DNA from: Bacillus sp. 2B10
Lineage (GTDB): Bacteria > Pseudomonadota > Alphaproteobacteria > Sphingomonadales > Sphingomonadaceae
Length of the DNA stretch: 64,000 nt
Reading direction: 5' to 3'
NCBI GenBank assembly: GCA_003946805.1
Contig: RPSH01000001.1
Span: 124,001 to 188,000, forward strand
Below the pieces are notes generated by a model. It was not told the origin of the DNA, searched no databases, and saw nothing but the letters and a program-made list of their open reading frames with translations. Numbering within the stretch: position 1 is the first letter of the stretch; each line of letters begins with the position of its first letter. This document shows positions 46,747-55,639 of this stretch, piece by piece. The position numbers were made by a program, and so were the translations under genes.

Positions 46747-47797
46747 TGCGGTCGGCGCGCAGCCGTTCGAACAGCTCGACGAAACTGTCGTCGGTCGCGC
46801 GATAGCCGGTGAAGCCCAGCCGCCGGCTTTTCGACATGTCGGCCACGACCTCGATCGGGCGGCCGAGATCGGCATCGGTGTGCCATGGCGACGCCAGCCG
46901 GTGCAGGTCGGGTTCGACCAGCCCGTGTTCGGCGGCGATCGCGGCCCAGCGCGGCGCATCGTCCGCCATCTGCTCCGCCAGCGGCCGGACGGTGCCGTCG
47001 AACGGCACGGCTTCCACCCCGAACCAGTCGGCGATCCGCTGCCACATCCATTGCCAGCGAAAGACGTCGCCGTTGACGATGTTGAACGCCTGATCGTGCG
47101 CGGCGTCGGTCTCGGCCGCCCATAGCAGATGCGCGGCGAGCTGCCCGGCATCGGTCATGTCGGTCAGCCCGTGCCACTGTGCCGCCGATCCGGGGAAGAC
47201 GAACGGGCGCCCCGCCGCGCGGCACAGCGTCGCATGGACCGCCAGCGTCGTGCCCATGTTCATCGCATTGCCGACCGCCTTGCCGATCACGGTATGCGGG
47301 CGGTGAACGCTCCAGCTGAATCCGTCGCGCTTCGCGGCGGCGAACAGTTCGTCCTCCTGCGCATAATAGAAATTGGCGACGTCCAGCCGCCCCTGTTCCT
47401 CGCGGAACGGCGTCTGCGGCAGCATGCCCTGTCCATAGGCCTCGAACGGCCCGAGATAATGTTTGAGGCCGGTGACCAGCGCGACATGGCGCGGGGCGTC
47501 GGGGCGGGGCAGCGCGTCCAGCAGGTTGCGCACCATCGCGCCGTTGACGCGGATATTCTCCGCCTCGCTGTCCTGCCGTGCCCAGGTGGTGACGAACACC
47601 GCATTGGGACGCAGACCGGCCAGCGCCGCGCGCGTCCCGGCGGCATCGGTCAGGTCGGCGGCGAGCGGCCGCACGCCGTCCTGCGCGACCGGGCGACGGG
47701 CGAGCCCGTGGACGGTCCATCCCCGTTGCCCGAGGAGCGCGGCGGTCGCCCCGCCGACGATCCCGCTCGCCCCCACCACCAATGCCGTTCGTGCCAT
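46736..47797 (-). CDS. PRISE-type NAD(P)-dependent reductase (SDR)
   Basis: A 353-residue short-chain dehydrogenase with the N-terminal GASGIVGGA dinucleotide loop. The motifs TGLKHYLGPF and NFYYAQEDELF, then WSVHRPHTVIG, match the progesterone-5-beta-reductase/iridoid-synthase (PRISE) family, in which Lys and Tyr at these places bind substrate. Members reduce enones. AAAGGA precedes the ATG. It is divergent from the HxlR regulator, 97 bp away, which probably controls it. Confidence 0.87.
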   Translation of the reverse strand: MARTALVVGASGIVGGATAALLGQRGWTVHGLARRPVAQDGVRPLAADLTDAAGTRAALAGLRPNAVFVTTWARQDSEAENIRVNGAMVRNLLDALPRPDAPRHVALVTGLKHYLGPFEAYGQGMLPQTPFREEQGRLDVANFYYAQEDELFAAAKRDGFSWSVHRPHTVIGKAVGNAMNMGTTLAVHATLCRAAGRPFVFPGSAAQWHGLTDMTDAGQLAAHLLWAAETDAAHDQAFNIVNGDVFRWQWMWQRIADWFGVEAVPFDGTVRPLAEQMADDAPRWAAIAAEHGLVEPDLHRLASPWHTDADLGRPIEVVADMSKSRRLGFTGYRATDDSFVELFERLRADRIIP

Positions 47798-47894
47798 CGT
47801 CCGTTCCTTTTCTTTGCAGGACCGGGCAGTTAGGAACGGGACGACCGGGGTTGAAGACGGCACCGGACAGGCCCCCAGGCACCAGAGAGTACCC

Positions 47895-48275
47895 ATGCAC
47901 CCCGGAACCGACGAAGCCGACTGGCGCGAGGATTGCGCGCCGCGCCGCGTGCTGTCGCTGTTCGCGACCAAATGGACCAGCATGGTGCTGCACACGCTCC
48001 ACGCGCGTCACGGCGGGCAGGCGCGGACCGGCGTGCTGCTGCGCAGCCTGCCGGGCATTTCCAAGAAGATGCTGACGCAGACGCTGCGCGAGATGGAGGA
48101 GATCGGCCTGATCGAGCGCCACGTGCTGGCGGCGATGCCGCCCGCGGTCGAATATCGCCTGACGCCGCTGGGGTGCCGGTTCGTCGCGCCGGTGACGATG
48201 CTGTACGACTGGGGGCGGGCCAATGCCGATGCGCTCGACGCGCTGGGCCGCCGGCCGGGGGCGCGGTGGGGGTGA
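47895..48275 (+). CDS. HxlR-family transcriptional regulator
   Basis: A 126-residue winged-helix protein. The early Cys in EDCAPRRVLSLFATKWTSMV is typical of the family, followed by the recognition helix region ISKKMLTQTLREMEEIGLIE and the wing VEYRLTPLG. HxlR regulators often respond to electrophiles or oxidants through this cysteine and control a neighbouring divergent oxidoreductase. Here that neighbour is the PRISE reductase. Confidence 0.92.
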   Translation: MHPGTDEADWREDCAPRRVLSLFATKWTSMVLHTLHARHGGQARTGVLLRSLPGISKKMLTQTLREMEEIGLIERHVLAAMPPAVEYRLTPLGCRFVAPVTMLYDWGRANADALDALGRRPGARWG

Positions 48276-48296
48276 ACAGTTGAGCTGCAATCCCAT

Positions 48297-48411
48297 CCGT
48301 CCGTGCTGAGCAGGGGCTGAGCGAAGTCGAAGACCCGTATCGAAGCACCTGCCCGAAACGGTCCTTCGATACGCCATTTCGACAAGCTCAAGGGCTACTC
48401 GGGACGAACGG
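48297..48411. repeat. 115-bp interspersed palindromic element, copy 2
   Basis: It has the same length as the copies at 665-779 and 53476-53590, in the same orientation as the latter. It starts CCGTCCGTGCTGAGCAGG and ends GGGACGAACGG. It fills the spacer between the HxlR gene and the rpoZ terminator. Confidence 0.88.
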
Positions 48412-48439
48412 CTTGCCTGTAGTTGCCATACCCGCCCCA

Positions 48440-48469
48440 AAGAAAAAGGGCGGCCCCGCAGGACCGCCC
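48440..48469 (-). terminator. Rho-independent terminator of rpoZ
   Basis: On the minus strand GGGCGGTCC-TGCG-GGGCCGCCC forms a 9-bp stem with one wobble, followed by a TTTTCTTT tract. It lies 28 bp after the rpoZ stop. This is the clearest intrinsic terminator in the window. Confidence 0.85.
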
Positions 48470-48497
48470 CGTTTCGAGTCGAAATAATCGGCCGGCG

Positions 48498-48842
48498 TCA
48501 GCCGTCGTAGTCGCCGCCGACATTCTGGTTGCGCGGCGGCGCGGCGGCGGTGAGGCGCAGCGCCTCTGCCGATGCGGCCAGCGAACCCAGTTCGTCCGGT
48601 GCTTCCTCGTCGTCGATCTGCACCTTCTGCATCGAACCGATCACCGCCTCGCGCAGATGCTCGGGCGTGATGTTCTCCTCGGCGATTTCGCGCAGCGCCA
48701 CGACCGGATTCTTGTCGCGGTCGCGATCGAGGGTCAGTTCGGCACCGCCCGAAATCTGGCGGGCGCGCTGGGCGGCCATCAACACCAGGTCGAAACGGTT
48801 GGGGATCTTGTCGACGCAATCCTCGACGGTGACGCGCGCCAT
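48498..48842 (-). CDS. rpoZ: RNA polymerase omega subunit
   Basis: A 114-residue omega subunit that helps assemble beta-prime. It begins [20 protein letters not shown] and shows [11 protein letters not shown] and [13 protein letters not shown], all typical. A longer in-frame upstream extension is rejected because the family starts at this Met. A terminator follows directly. No spoT/relA gene, a frequent partner, is adjacent. Confidence 0.97.
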   Translation of the reverse strand: MARVTVEDCVDKIPNRFDLVLMAAQRARQISGGAELTLDRDRDKNPVVALREIAEENITPEHLREAVIGSMQKVQIDDEEAPDELGSLAASAEALRLTAAAPPRNQNVGGDYDG

Positions 48843-48964
48843 GAAACGCCTTCCTTGCAAAAACGGAGGGTATCGGAAAGCCGGGTGCCTACCGGGGGAT
48901 GCGCGCAAAGTCAATGAAACTTGGGCTACCCGCGGCCGTTACGCTCAGGCAACAAGGAGACGGC

Positions 48965-50113
48965 ATGGCCGACCACCCGCAACCGACCTTCGCCGTCGCC
49001 GGCAACCAGTTGACGCTGCTGACCGAAGGGCCGGCGCGGCTCGACGCGTTGCTCGCCCTGATCGCGGGCGCGCGGCGGTCGCTGCGGTTCCTGTTCTACA
49101 TCTGGGAGGAGGATCGCGCGGGGACGCAGGTGCGCGACGCGCTGATCGCGGCGGCCAGGCGCGGGATACGCGTATCGCTGATCGTCGACGGGCTGGGCGC
49201 GGAGGCGGCGGCCAGCCGCGGCTTCTTCGGCCCGCTGCGCGAGGCGGGCGGCGAGGTGTGCGTGTTCGTGCCGCGGATCGGGCGGCGCTATCTGCTCCGC
49301 AACCACCAGAAGCTGGCACTGGCCGACGAGGCACGCGTGATCGTCGGCGGCTTCAACATCGAGGACGCCTATTTCGGCACCGTCGCCGAACAGGCGTGGC
49401 GCGACCTGGGGCTGCTGGTCGACGGGCCGGCGGCCGGGCGGCTGGCAGGGTATTTCGACGCGCTCAAGGCATGGACCGCGCTGCCCGGCGCGCCCTTGCG
49501 CAGATTGTCGCGGCTGCTGCGCGAATGGAGCGAGGAGCGCGGGCCGATCCGCTGGCTGCTGGGCGGGCCGTCGCAGCGGCTTTCGCCGTGGGCACGGACG
49601 CTCAAGCACGAGATTCGCCATAGCAATCGCATCGACATGATCGCCGCCTATTTCGCGCCCGGCCCGCTGATGACCCGGCGGCTGGACCAGGCGGCGAAGC
49701 GTACGCGGCTGCGCATCGTCGTGCCGGCCAAGACCGACCATGCCATCGCGCTGCTGGCGGCGCGCTTCACCTATCGCAACCTGCTGCGCCACCGCGTCGA
49801 ACTGTACGAATATCGCCCGACCAAGCTGCATACCAAGCTGTTCGTGACCGACGACGCGGTGCATATCGGGTCGGCCAATTTCGACGTGCGCTCGATGTTC
49901 CTGAACATGGAACTGATGCTGCGCGTGGAGGACGCCGCGTTCGCCGCCCATCTGCGCGCCTATATGGACGGCGAGATCGCGCAGTCGCAGCGGGTGACGC
50001 GCGAACTGCACCGCGAGCGTTCGGGCTGGTGGGCGCGGGTGAAGCAGGCCGGCGCCTATTTCGTCATGTCGGTCCTCGATCCCGAGGTCACCGTCTGGCT
50101 GAACCGGGACTAG
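48965..50113 (+). CDS. phospholipase D-family protein (cardiolipin synthase-like)
   Basis: A 382-residue protein with two HKD motifs: NHQKLALADEARVIVGGFN and LHTKLFVTDDAVHIGSANFD. The FLFYIWEEDRAG segment and the final DPEVTVWLNRD are typical of the bacterial cardiolipin synthase ClsB/C type. No strong membrane helix is seen, which is like ClsB and unlike ClsA. AAGGAG lies 7 bp before the ATG. The likely role is transfer of phosphatidyl groups to make cardiolipin. Confidence 0.9.
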   Translation: MADHPQPTFAVAGNQLTLLTEGPARLDALLALIAGARRSLRFLFYIWEEDRAGTQVRDALIAAARRGIRVSLIVDGLGAEAAASRGFFGPLREAGGEVCVFVPRIGRRYLLRNHQKLALADEARVIVGGFNIEDAYFGTVAEQAWRDLGLLVDGPAAGRLAGYFDALKAWTALPGAPLRRLSRLLREWSEERGPIRWLLGGPSQRLSPWARTLKHEIRHSNRIDMIAAYFAPGPLMTRRLDQAAKRTRLRIVVPAKTDHAIALLAARFTYRNLLRHRVELYEYRPTKLHTKLFVTDDAVHIGSANFDVRSMFLNMELMLRVEDAAFAAHLRAYMDGEIAQSQRVTRELHRERSGWWARVKQAGAYFVMSVLDPEVTVWLNRD

Positions 50114-50117
50114 GGCC

Positions 50118-50277
50118 GATCGACATTCAGCGAATTGGAGGGCCATCCAGCAGGATCAGGAGCCTTTCTGGTTCACGTACCCCCGCGCAGGCGGGGGTCC
50201 AGAGCCACGAATGTCGTCCTGCCGTTACTCTGGACCCCCGCCTGCGCGGGGGTACGGCCTGAATGTCGATCGGTCCC
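50118..50277. repeat. 160-bp nested palindromic element, copy 2
   Basis: It matches 20918-21077 end to end with about five substitutions. The outer GATCGACATTCAG/CTGAATGTCGATC arms and the inner REPIN are intact. Like copy 1 it begins exactly 5 bp after a TAG stop codon. The rest of the spacer (50278-50442) holds a half unit CCCGGGATCAGGTCCGGGG and nothing else recognised. Confidence 0.9.
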
Positions 50278-50442
50278 AGGGCGGTCACGATATCGGTCAA
50301 CCCGGACGATATCGTCATCCCGGGATCAGGTCCGGGGTGGTGGCAGAAGCGGGCAATCCGACGGGAAACGCCCATGCCTCGCTGAACATGGTGTCCACCC
50401 AAACCCCTTGAGTAGCGGCCACCGCTGGTCCATCGCACGCCG

Positions 50443-50787
50443 ATGGATATTCCCGCTCTCTACGCCCGGCTGATCCAGGCGATCGGCGACGGCACCGGCA
50501 TGGCCGACAGCCTGTTGCACGTCCATGCCGGCATGGCTGTGCTGCTGCTGACGCGCGTGCTGACCGGATATCGCCTGTCGACGCCGGTCCCGCTGGCGGT
50601 GGTGGCGCTGGCCGAACTGGGCAACGAAGTGCTCGACCGGATGCATTACGGGTCGTGGCGCTGGGACGATACGCTGCTCGATATCGTGAACACGATGTTC
50701 TGGCCGACGATGCTGTTCATCGGCCTACGCCTGCGCAACCGGTTCGAACCGCGCGCCAGGCCGCGTGCGGAAGGGAACATCGCCTGA
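50443..50787 (+). CDS. small membrane protein of unknown function
   Basis: A 114-residue protein with helices around AGMAVLLLTRVLTG, PVPLAVVALAELGNEVLDRM and DIVNTMFWPTMLFIGLRL. The conserved-looking acidic and His residues (NEVLDRMHYGSWRWDDTLLD) between the last two helices resemble VanZ-like proteins, but this is only a weak similarity. It is probably a real gene given the regular helix pattern and the clean ATG. Confidence 0.65.
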   Translation: MDIPALYARLIQAIGDGTGMADSLLHVHAGMAVLLLTRVLTGYRLSTPVPLAVVALAELGNEVLDRMHYGSWRWDDTLLDIVNTMFWPTMLFIGLRLRNRFEPRARPRAEGNIA

Positions 50788-50821
50788 TCGCAGGGGGTTA
50801 TGACGGTCGAGGAGAGTTTCC

Positions 50822-51157
50822 ATGGCCGATACCCCCGAACACCGCGACGTCGATCCCGAACGCACCGCCCCGCGCAACGCGTTCGACCACCACGGCGGCT
50901 ATTCCGGACAGGCGTTCGATCGCGATCGCGCCGCGCAGCAGGCCGCAGCCGAAGCGCGCCCCGCCAGCCCGACCCCGCCCGACGACGGGCGCGACATCCC
51001 GCCCGAAACCGGCCGCCGCGCCTTCACCGCGCCCAATGGCGAGGTGCACGGGAGTGGCGCGAACGCCGGCGGCGGCGGGCAGGGCGAGAATTTCGACGAC
51101 GATGCCCCGGGCGAGGGGGCCGGGGTGCCGCCTGCCGACCGCGCGCCGGATCGGTGA
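50822..51157 (+). CDS. disordered hypothetical protein
   Basis: A 111-residue, highly polar protein rich in Pro, Ala, Asp, Arg and Gly, with no hydrophobic core, signal peptide or known domain. GAGGAG lies 8 bp before the ATG, which is the main support for translation. Its composition suggests an intrinsically disordered protein. The function is unknown. Confidence 0.55.
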   Translation: MADTPEHRDVDPERTAPRNAFDHHGGYSGQAFDRDRAAQQAAAEARPASPTPPDDGRDIPPETGRRAFTAPNGEVHGSGANAGGGGQGENFDDDAPGEGAGVPPADRAPDR

Positions 51158-51232
51158 AGAAGGGCGCCGTTCATGCACCTCGCCACCAGCGTCATTCCAC
51201 CCTGCGCCGGGGTGACGTTCTAGGGGAAGGGC

Positions 51233-51838
51233 CTACGCCTTCGCCTCGCCGATCAGCTTCGCCGCGTCCGCCCCGGCCCAGTCCATGCCGCCGGTCACCC
51301 GCCACACTTCCTTGCCACCGGCGTCGTAGAGGATCGTCGTCGGCAGGCTGACCCCCATGCCGGTCGAGAATTGCAGTTGCGGGTCGCGATATGCCTTCAG
51401 GTGCGTCAGTTTGCGCGTCGTCAGGAACGGCTGGACCTTGGCCGGCTCCATGTCCTGCGACACGGTCAGCAGGTGCAGCGCCGCGCCTTCGCGCGCGGCC
51501 AGCGCGTCGAGCGTCGGCATCTCGCGCACGCACGGCGCGCACCATGTCGCCCACAGGTTCACCAGCACCGGCTTGCCCCGGAAATCGGCCAGCGTCACCG
51601 GCTTGCCCGCGCCGTCCTGAAACCGGTAGGCCGGCATCGCCTCGCCCTTGTGGCTGCGATCGACCTTCGCCGCGGCTTCGGGGGCGGTGTCGTTCGCGGC
51701 GGGCGCGATGTCGGGAACGGTGCCATCGGGAACGGTGCCGTCCCCTTCAGCCGCCGCTTGCTCCGGCGCGGCGGCTCGCTTATCGCAAGCGCCGACGAAC
51801 AGGCTCAGTCCAAGGAGAAGCGCGATTACCGGGCGCAT
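51233..51838 (-). CDS. TlpA-like thioredoxin-fold lipoprotein
   Basis: A 201-residue envelope protein. The signal peptide ends in lipobox-like LFVGAC, then an Ala/Pro-rich linker containing TVPDGTVPD, then a TlpA/AhpC-type thioredoxin domain with the redox motif [13 protein letters not shown] and the cis-Pro in SLPTTILYD. Such proteins reduce periplasmic disulfides, for example for cytochrome maturation. GGAGC precedes the ATG. Its start codon overlaps that of argH on the other strand, sharing the bases CATG. Confidence 0.9.
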   Translation of the reverse strand: MRPVIALLLGLSLFVGACDKRAAAPEQAAAEGDGTVPDGTVPDIAPAANDTAPEAAAKVDRSHKGEAMPAYRFQDGAGKPVTLADFRGKPVLVNLWATWCAPCVREMPTLDALAAREGAALHLLTVSQDMEPAKVQPFLTTRKLTHLKAYRDPQLQFSTGMGVSLPTTILYDAGGKEVWRVTGGMDWAGADAAKLIGEAKA

Positions 51839-53219
51839 GGAAAGCTCCAACAGCATGTGGGGCGGGCGCTTCGCCGAAGGCCCGTCGGCGGTGATGCGTG
51901 AGATAAACGCCTCGATCCCCTTCGACAAGCGAATGTGGCGACAGGATATCGCCGGGTCCAAGGCGCACGCAACGATGCTGGGCGCGCAGGGGATCGTCGA
52001 TCCGGCCGATGTCGCCACGATCCTCGACGGGCTGGACGCGGTCGCGGCGGACTATGCCGAACATGGCGTCCCCGACGACCTGAGCCTCGAGGACATCCAT
52101 ATGCTGACCGAGGCGCGGCTGGCCGAGAAGGTCGGGCCGGTCGCCGGGCGGCTGCACACCGCGCGCTCGCGCAACGATCAGGTCGCGACCGATTTCCGGC
52201 TGTGGACCCGCGACGCGATCGACGCGGTCGATGCGGCGCTGGGGCAGTTGCAGGCGGCGCTGCTGGTGCGTGCCGGGGAACATGCCGCGACCGTCATGCC
52301 GGGCTTCACCCATTTGCAGGTCGCGCAGCCGGTGACGCTGGGCCATCACCTGATGGCGTACCACACCATGGTCGCGCGCGATCGCGGCCGCTTCGCCGAC
52401 GCCCGCGCGCGGCTGAACTACAACCCGCTGGGATCGGCGGCGCTGGCCGGCACCGGCTTCCCGCTCGATCGTCACGCCACCGCCGCCGCGCTGGGGTTCG
52501 CCGGGCCGACGGTCAATTCGCTCGATTCGGTCAGCGACCGCGACTTCGCGATCGAATATCTGACCGCCGCCGTGCAATGTTCGCTGCACCTGTCGCGCCT
52601 CGCCGAGGAATTCGTGATCTGGGCGTCGCAGATGTTCGGGTTCGTGTCGCTGTCCGACCAATGGTCGACCGGCAGTTCGATCATGCCGCAGAAGCGCAAT
52701 CCCGACGCCGCCGAGCTGGTGCGCGGGCACAGCGGGCGGATCATGGGCTGCATGACGTCGCTGATGGTGACGATGAAGGGCCTGCCGCTCGCCTATTCGA
52801 AGGACATGCAGGACGACAAGCCGCCGGTGTTCGAGGCGACCGACCTGCTCGCGCTGTCGATCGCGGCGATGACCGGCATGATCGAAAGCGCGACCTTCCG
52901 CCCCGAGAGGATGCGCGCGGCGGCGGAGACCGGCTATTCGACCGCCACCGACCTCGCCGACTGGCTGGTGCGCGAAGCGGGCGTGCCGTTCCGCGAGGCG
53001 CACCACATCACCGGCCGCGCGGTCAAGCTGGCGGAGGAACGGGGCTGCCGGCTCGACGGCCTGACGCTCGACGACCTGACCGGCATCGACGACCGCATCC
53101 ATGCCGGCATCTTCGACGTGCTGAGCGTCGACGCCTCGGTCGCCAGCCGCAAGAGCTTTGGCGGCACCGCGCCCGAACGGGTGCGCGAAGCCATCGCCGC
53201 CGCGCGGGGGCAGGCATGA
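51837..53219 (+). CDS. argH: argininosuccinate lyase
   Basis: ArgH splits argininosuccinate into arginine and fumarate. The 460-residue product has [10 protein letters not shown] near the start, [16 protein letters not shown], the [13 protein letters not shown] region and the signature [19 protein letters not shown] with the catalytic Ser. Starts at 51837 ([12 protein letters not shown]) and 51855 (MWGGRF) are both possible; neither has a strong ribosome site. The stop overlaps the LptM-like gene by 4 bp, and lysA follows. Confidence 0.96.
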   Translation: MESSNSMWGGRFAEGPSAVMREINASIPFDKRMWRQDIAGSKAHATMLGAQGIVDPADVATILDGLDAVAADYAEHGVPDDLSLEDIHMLTEARLAEKVGPVAGRLHTARSRNDQVATDFRLWTRDAIDAVDAALGQLQAALLVRAGEHAATVMPGFTHLQVAQPVTLGHHLMAYHTMVARDRGRFADARARLNYNPLGSAALAGTGFPLDRHATAAALGFAGPTVNSLDSVSDRDFAIEYLTAAVQCSLHLSRLAEEFVIWASQMFGFVSLSDQWSTGSSIMPQKRNPDAAELVRGHSGRIMGCMTSLMVTMKGLPLAYSKDMQDDKPPVFEATDLLALSIAAMTGMIESATFRPERMRAAAETGYSTATDLADWLVREAGVPFREAHHITGRAVKLAEERGCRLDGLTLDDLTGIDDRIHAGIFDVLSVDASVASRKSFGGTAPERVREAIAAARGQA

Positions 53220-53455
53220 CGCGCGCGCTCGCCCTCGTCGCGGTCGCACTGGCGCTCGCCGGCTGCGGCCAGCGCCGCGACCTGCGCCCGCAGGAGAACG
53301 CATCGCTGCCGCCGGCACCATATGGTGCCACCGCGACGCCGACCCCCGCCGAACTGCTCGACCCGACGACCCAGCAGCGCCCGTCGCGCAGCGACGAACT
53401 GCTGACCGAATCGAAGCCGCGCGGCGACGACCCGTTCGCCCTACCGCCGCGCTGA
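53216..53455 (+). CDS. LptM-like small lipoprotein
   Basis: A 79-residue protein with a short signal and lipobox (ALALAGC), then [20 protein letters not shown], resembling the LptM/YifL lipoproteins that help LptD oxidation. In enterobacteria yifL lies beside lysA-type genes (dapF region); here it sits between argH and lysA. The remainder is Pro/Thr-rich and flexible. The ATG overlaps the argH stop (ATGA). Confidence 0.75.
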   Translation: MTRALALVAVALALAGCGQRRDLRPQENASLPPAPYGATATPTPAELLDPTTQQRPSRSDELLTESKPRGDDPFALPPR

Positions 53456-53475
53456 CGTTAATCCATGCACCTGAA

Positions 53476-53590
53476 CCGTTCGTGCTGAGCAGGGGCTGAG
53501 CGCAGTCAGAGACCCGTATCGAAGCAGCCGCGACCCACGGTCCTTCGATACGCCCTTTCGACAGGCTCGATGGCTACTCAGGACGAACGG
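53476..53590. repeat. 115-bp interspersed palindromic element, copy 3
   Basis: It starts CCGTTCGTGCTGAGCAGG and ends CTACTCAGGACGAACGG. It lies between the LptM-like gene and lysA, 31 bp before the lysA start, so it occupies most of the spacer where a lysA promoter would be expected. Confidence 0.88.
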
Positions 53591-53621
53591 CAGGTATCTA
53601 CATCCGGACCAAGGCTCTCCC

Positions 53622-54887
53622 ATGGACAGTTTCACCCTTCGCGACGGTACGCTCCATGCCGAGGATGTCGGCCTCCCCGCCATCGCCGACGCGGTGGGCA
53701 CGCCGGTCTATGTCTATTCGACCGCCACCCTCGAACGGCACGTCCGCGTGTTCCGCGACGCGGTGGCCGGGCTGGGCAAGGGCGAGCCGCTGGTCGCCTT
53801 CGCGGTAAAGGCCAATCCGAACAAGGCGGTGCTGGCGACGCTGGCGCGCGCCGGCATGGGGGCCGACGTGGTCTCAGGGGGCGAGCTGTACCGCGCGCTC
53901 GACGCCGGCATGGACCCGGACAAGATCGTGTTTTCCGGCGTCGGCAAGACGGCCGAGGAAATGGCGCAGGGGCTGGCCGCCGGCATCGGCCAGTTCAACA
54001 TCGAATCCGAACCCGAACTCGACATGCTCTCGGCCGTTGCCGCCCGGCTCGGCAAGGTCGCGCAGATCGCGATCCGGGTGAACCCCGACGTGGTCGCCGG
54101 CACCCATGCGAAGATCTCGACCGGGGGCAAGGAGAACAAGTTCGGCATCGACTATCACGCCGCCCCCGCCGCCTACGCCCATGCCGCGTCGCTGCCGGGG
54201 ATCAGGGTGCGCGGCGTCGCGGTGCACATCGGCAGCCAGCTGACCGACCTGGCGCCCCTGGAGGCCGCGTTCGGACGGGTCGGCGCGCTGATCGCCGATC
54301 TGCGCGCGGCGGGGCATGACATCACCCATGCCGATCTCGGCGGCGGTCTTGGCGTCCCCTACGACCCGGCGAAACCGCTGCCGCCGTCGCCCGCCGCCTA
54401 TGGCGCGATGGTCGCGCGGGCGACCGCCGGCTGGGACGCGCGGCTGATGTTCGAACCCGGGCGGCTGATCGTCGCCAATGCCGGGGTGCTGGTGTCGCGG
54501 GTCATCCGGGTGAAGCAGGGCGCGGTCGCGCCGTTCGTCGTCGTCGATGCGGCGATGAACGACCTGCTGCGCCCCAGCCTCTACGACGCCTATCACGATA
54601 TCCGCGCGGTGACCCCGACCGGCGAACGCGCCGTGACCAACATCGTCGGCCCGGTGTGCGAGACCGGCGATACCTTTGCGCTGGGGCGGGAGACCGACGT
54701 CGTCGCCGCCGACGATCTGGTCGCGTTCATGACCGCCGGCGCGTACGGTGCGACCATGGCCTCGACCTACAATTCGCGCGCGCTGGTGCCCGAGGTGCTG
54801 GTGTCGGGCGACCGGTTCGGGGTGGTACGCGAACGCCCGCCGATCGAGGCGCTGGCCAACGCCGACCGCCTGCCGCCCTGGCTGTGA
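53622..54887 (+). CDS. lysA: diaminopimelate decarboxylase
   Basis: LysA makes L-lysine from meso-diaminopimelate with PLP. The 421-residue alanine-racemase-fold enzyme has the Schiff-base Lys in VAFAVKANPNKAVL, the VHIGSQLTD substrate segment, EPGRLIVANAG, and the cross-subunit Cys motif GPVCETGDTFALG. The stop overlaps the start of the next gene (GTGA). Biosynthesis of lysine here and its possible breakdown at 2744-9645 lie on the same replicon. Confidence 0.97.
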   Translation: MDSFTLRDGTLHAEDVGLPAIADAVGTPVYVYSTATLERHVRVFRDAVAGLGKGEPLVAFAVKANPNKAVLATLARAGMGADVVSGGELYRALDAGMDPDKIVFSGVGKTAEEMAQGLAAGIGQFNIESEPELDMLSAVAARLGKVAQIAIRVNPDVVAGTHAKISTGGKENKFGIDYHAAPAAYAHAASLPGIRVRGVAVHIGSQLTDLAPLEAAFGRVGALIADLRAAGHDITHADLGGGLGVPYDPAKPLPPSPAAYGAMVARATAGWDARLMFEPGRLIVANAGVLVSRVIRVKQGAVAPFVVVDAAMNDLLRPSLYDAYHDIRAVTPTGERAVTNIVGPVCETGDTFALGRETDVVAADDLVAFMTAGAYGATMASTYNSRALVPEVLVSGDRFGVVRERPPIEALANADRLPPWL

Positions 54888-55639
54888 ACGGCCTGCCGAT
54901 CCTGCTGCGCACCGCCGGGCGGCGCGTGATCCTGGTCGGGGAGGGGGAGGCGGCCGACGCCAAGCGCCGCCTGCTCGAACGCAGCGGGTTGCAGGTCGTC
55001 GGCGATGCGGCCGACGCCCCGATCGCGGTGGTCGCGGTCGAGGACGAGACGCAAGCGCGCGCCGCGATCGATGCGCTCAGGGCGCGCGGAGTGCTGGTCA
55101 ACGCGGTCGACCGGCCCGCCGATTGCGACTTCACCCTGCCGGCGATCGTCGACCGCTCGCCGGTGCTGATCGCGATCTCGACCGGCGGGGTGTCGGCGGG
55201 CCTCGCGGCGGCGATCCGCCAGCGGCTGGAGGCGATGCTGCCGGCCGGCGTCGGGCGACTGGCCGAAGGGCTGGGTGCCGCCCGCGCTGCGCTGCGCGGC
55301 CGCTTCCCCGATGGCGGCGACCGTCGCCGCGCGATCGGCGCCGCGATCGCGGCGGGCGGCCCGCTCGACCCGATGGTGCCGCACGGCGAGGACGCGGTCG
55401 CGCGCTGGCTGGCCGATGTCGCGCCGGTCGCGGGCCGGGTGGAGTCGATCCGCCTGCGCTCGGCCGATCCCGACGACCTGACCCTGCGCGAGGCGCGCTG
55501 GCTGGGACAGGCCGACCGCATCCACCATGCCCCGGACGTGCCGGCCGCGATCCTCGACCGCGCGCGGGCCGATGCGGTGCGGATCATGGGACCGTTGCCC
55601 GCCGCGCCGCCGCCCGGCCTGACGATCGACCTCGCATGA
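54884..55639 (+). CDS. Met8/CysG N-terminal-like siroheme synthesis protein
   Basis: A 251-residue NAD-binding protein resembling precorrin-2 dehydrogenase/sirohydrochlorin ferrochelatase. The Rossmann start LLRTAGRRVILVGEGEAA, then NAVDRPADCDFTLPAIVDRS and ISTGGVSAGLAAAIRQRLE, are the family's usual segments. The C-terminal part (after about residue 150) differs from yeast Met8. It lacks the CysG methyltransferase domain. It overlaps both lysA and the ZntB-like gene by 4 bp. Confidence 0.87.
   Translation: MNGLPILLRTAGRRVILVGEGEAADAKRRLLERSGLQVVGDAADAPIAVVAVEDETQARAAIDALRARGVLVNAVDRPADCDFTLPAIVDRSPVLIAISTGGVSAGLAAAIRQRLEAMLPAGVGRLAEGLGAARAALRGRFPDGGDRRRAIGAAIAAGGPLDPMVPHGEDAVARWLADVAPVAGRVESIRLRSADPDDLTLREARWLGQADRIHHAPDVPAAILDRARADAVRIMGPLPAAPPPGLTIDLA

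Noticed and set aside
48899..48964. Longer N-terminus for the phospholipase D-family protein
   Set aside because: An in-frame upstream ATG exists, but AAGGAG with correct spacing precedes the ATG at 48965 and the extra residues are not family-like.
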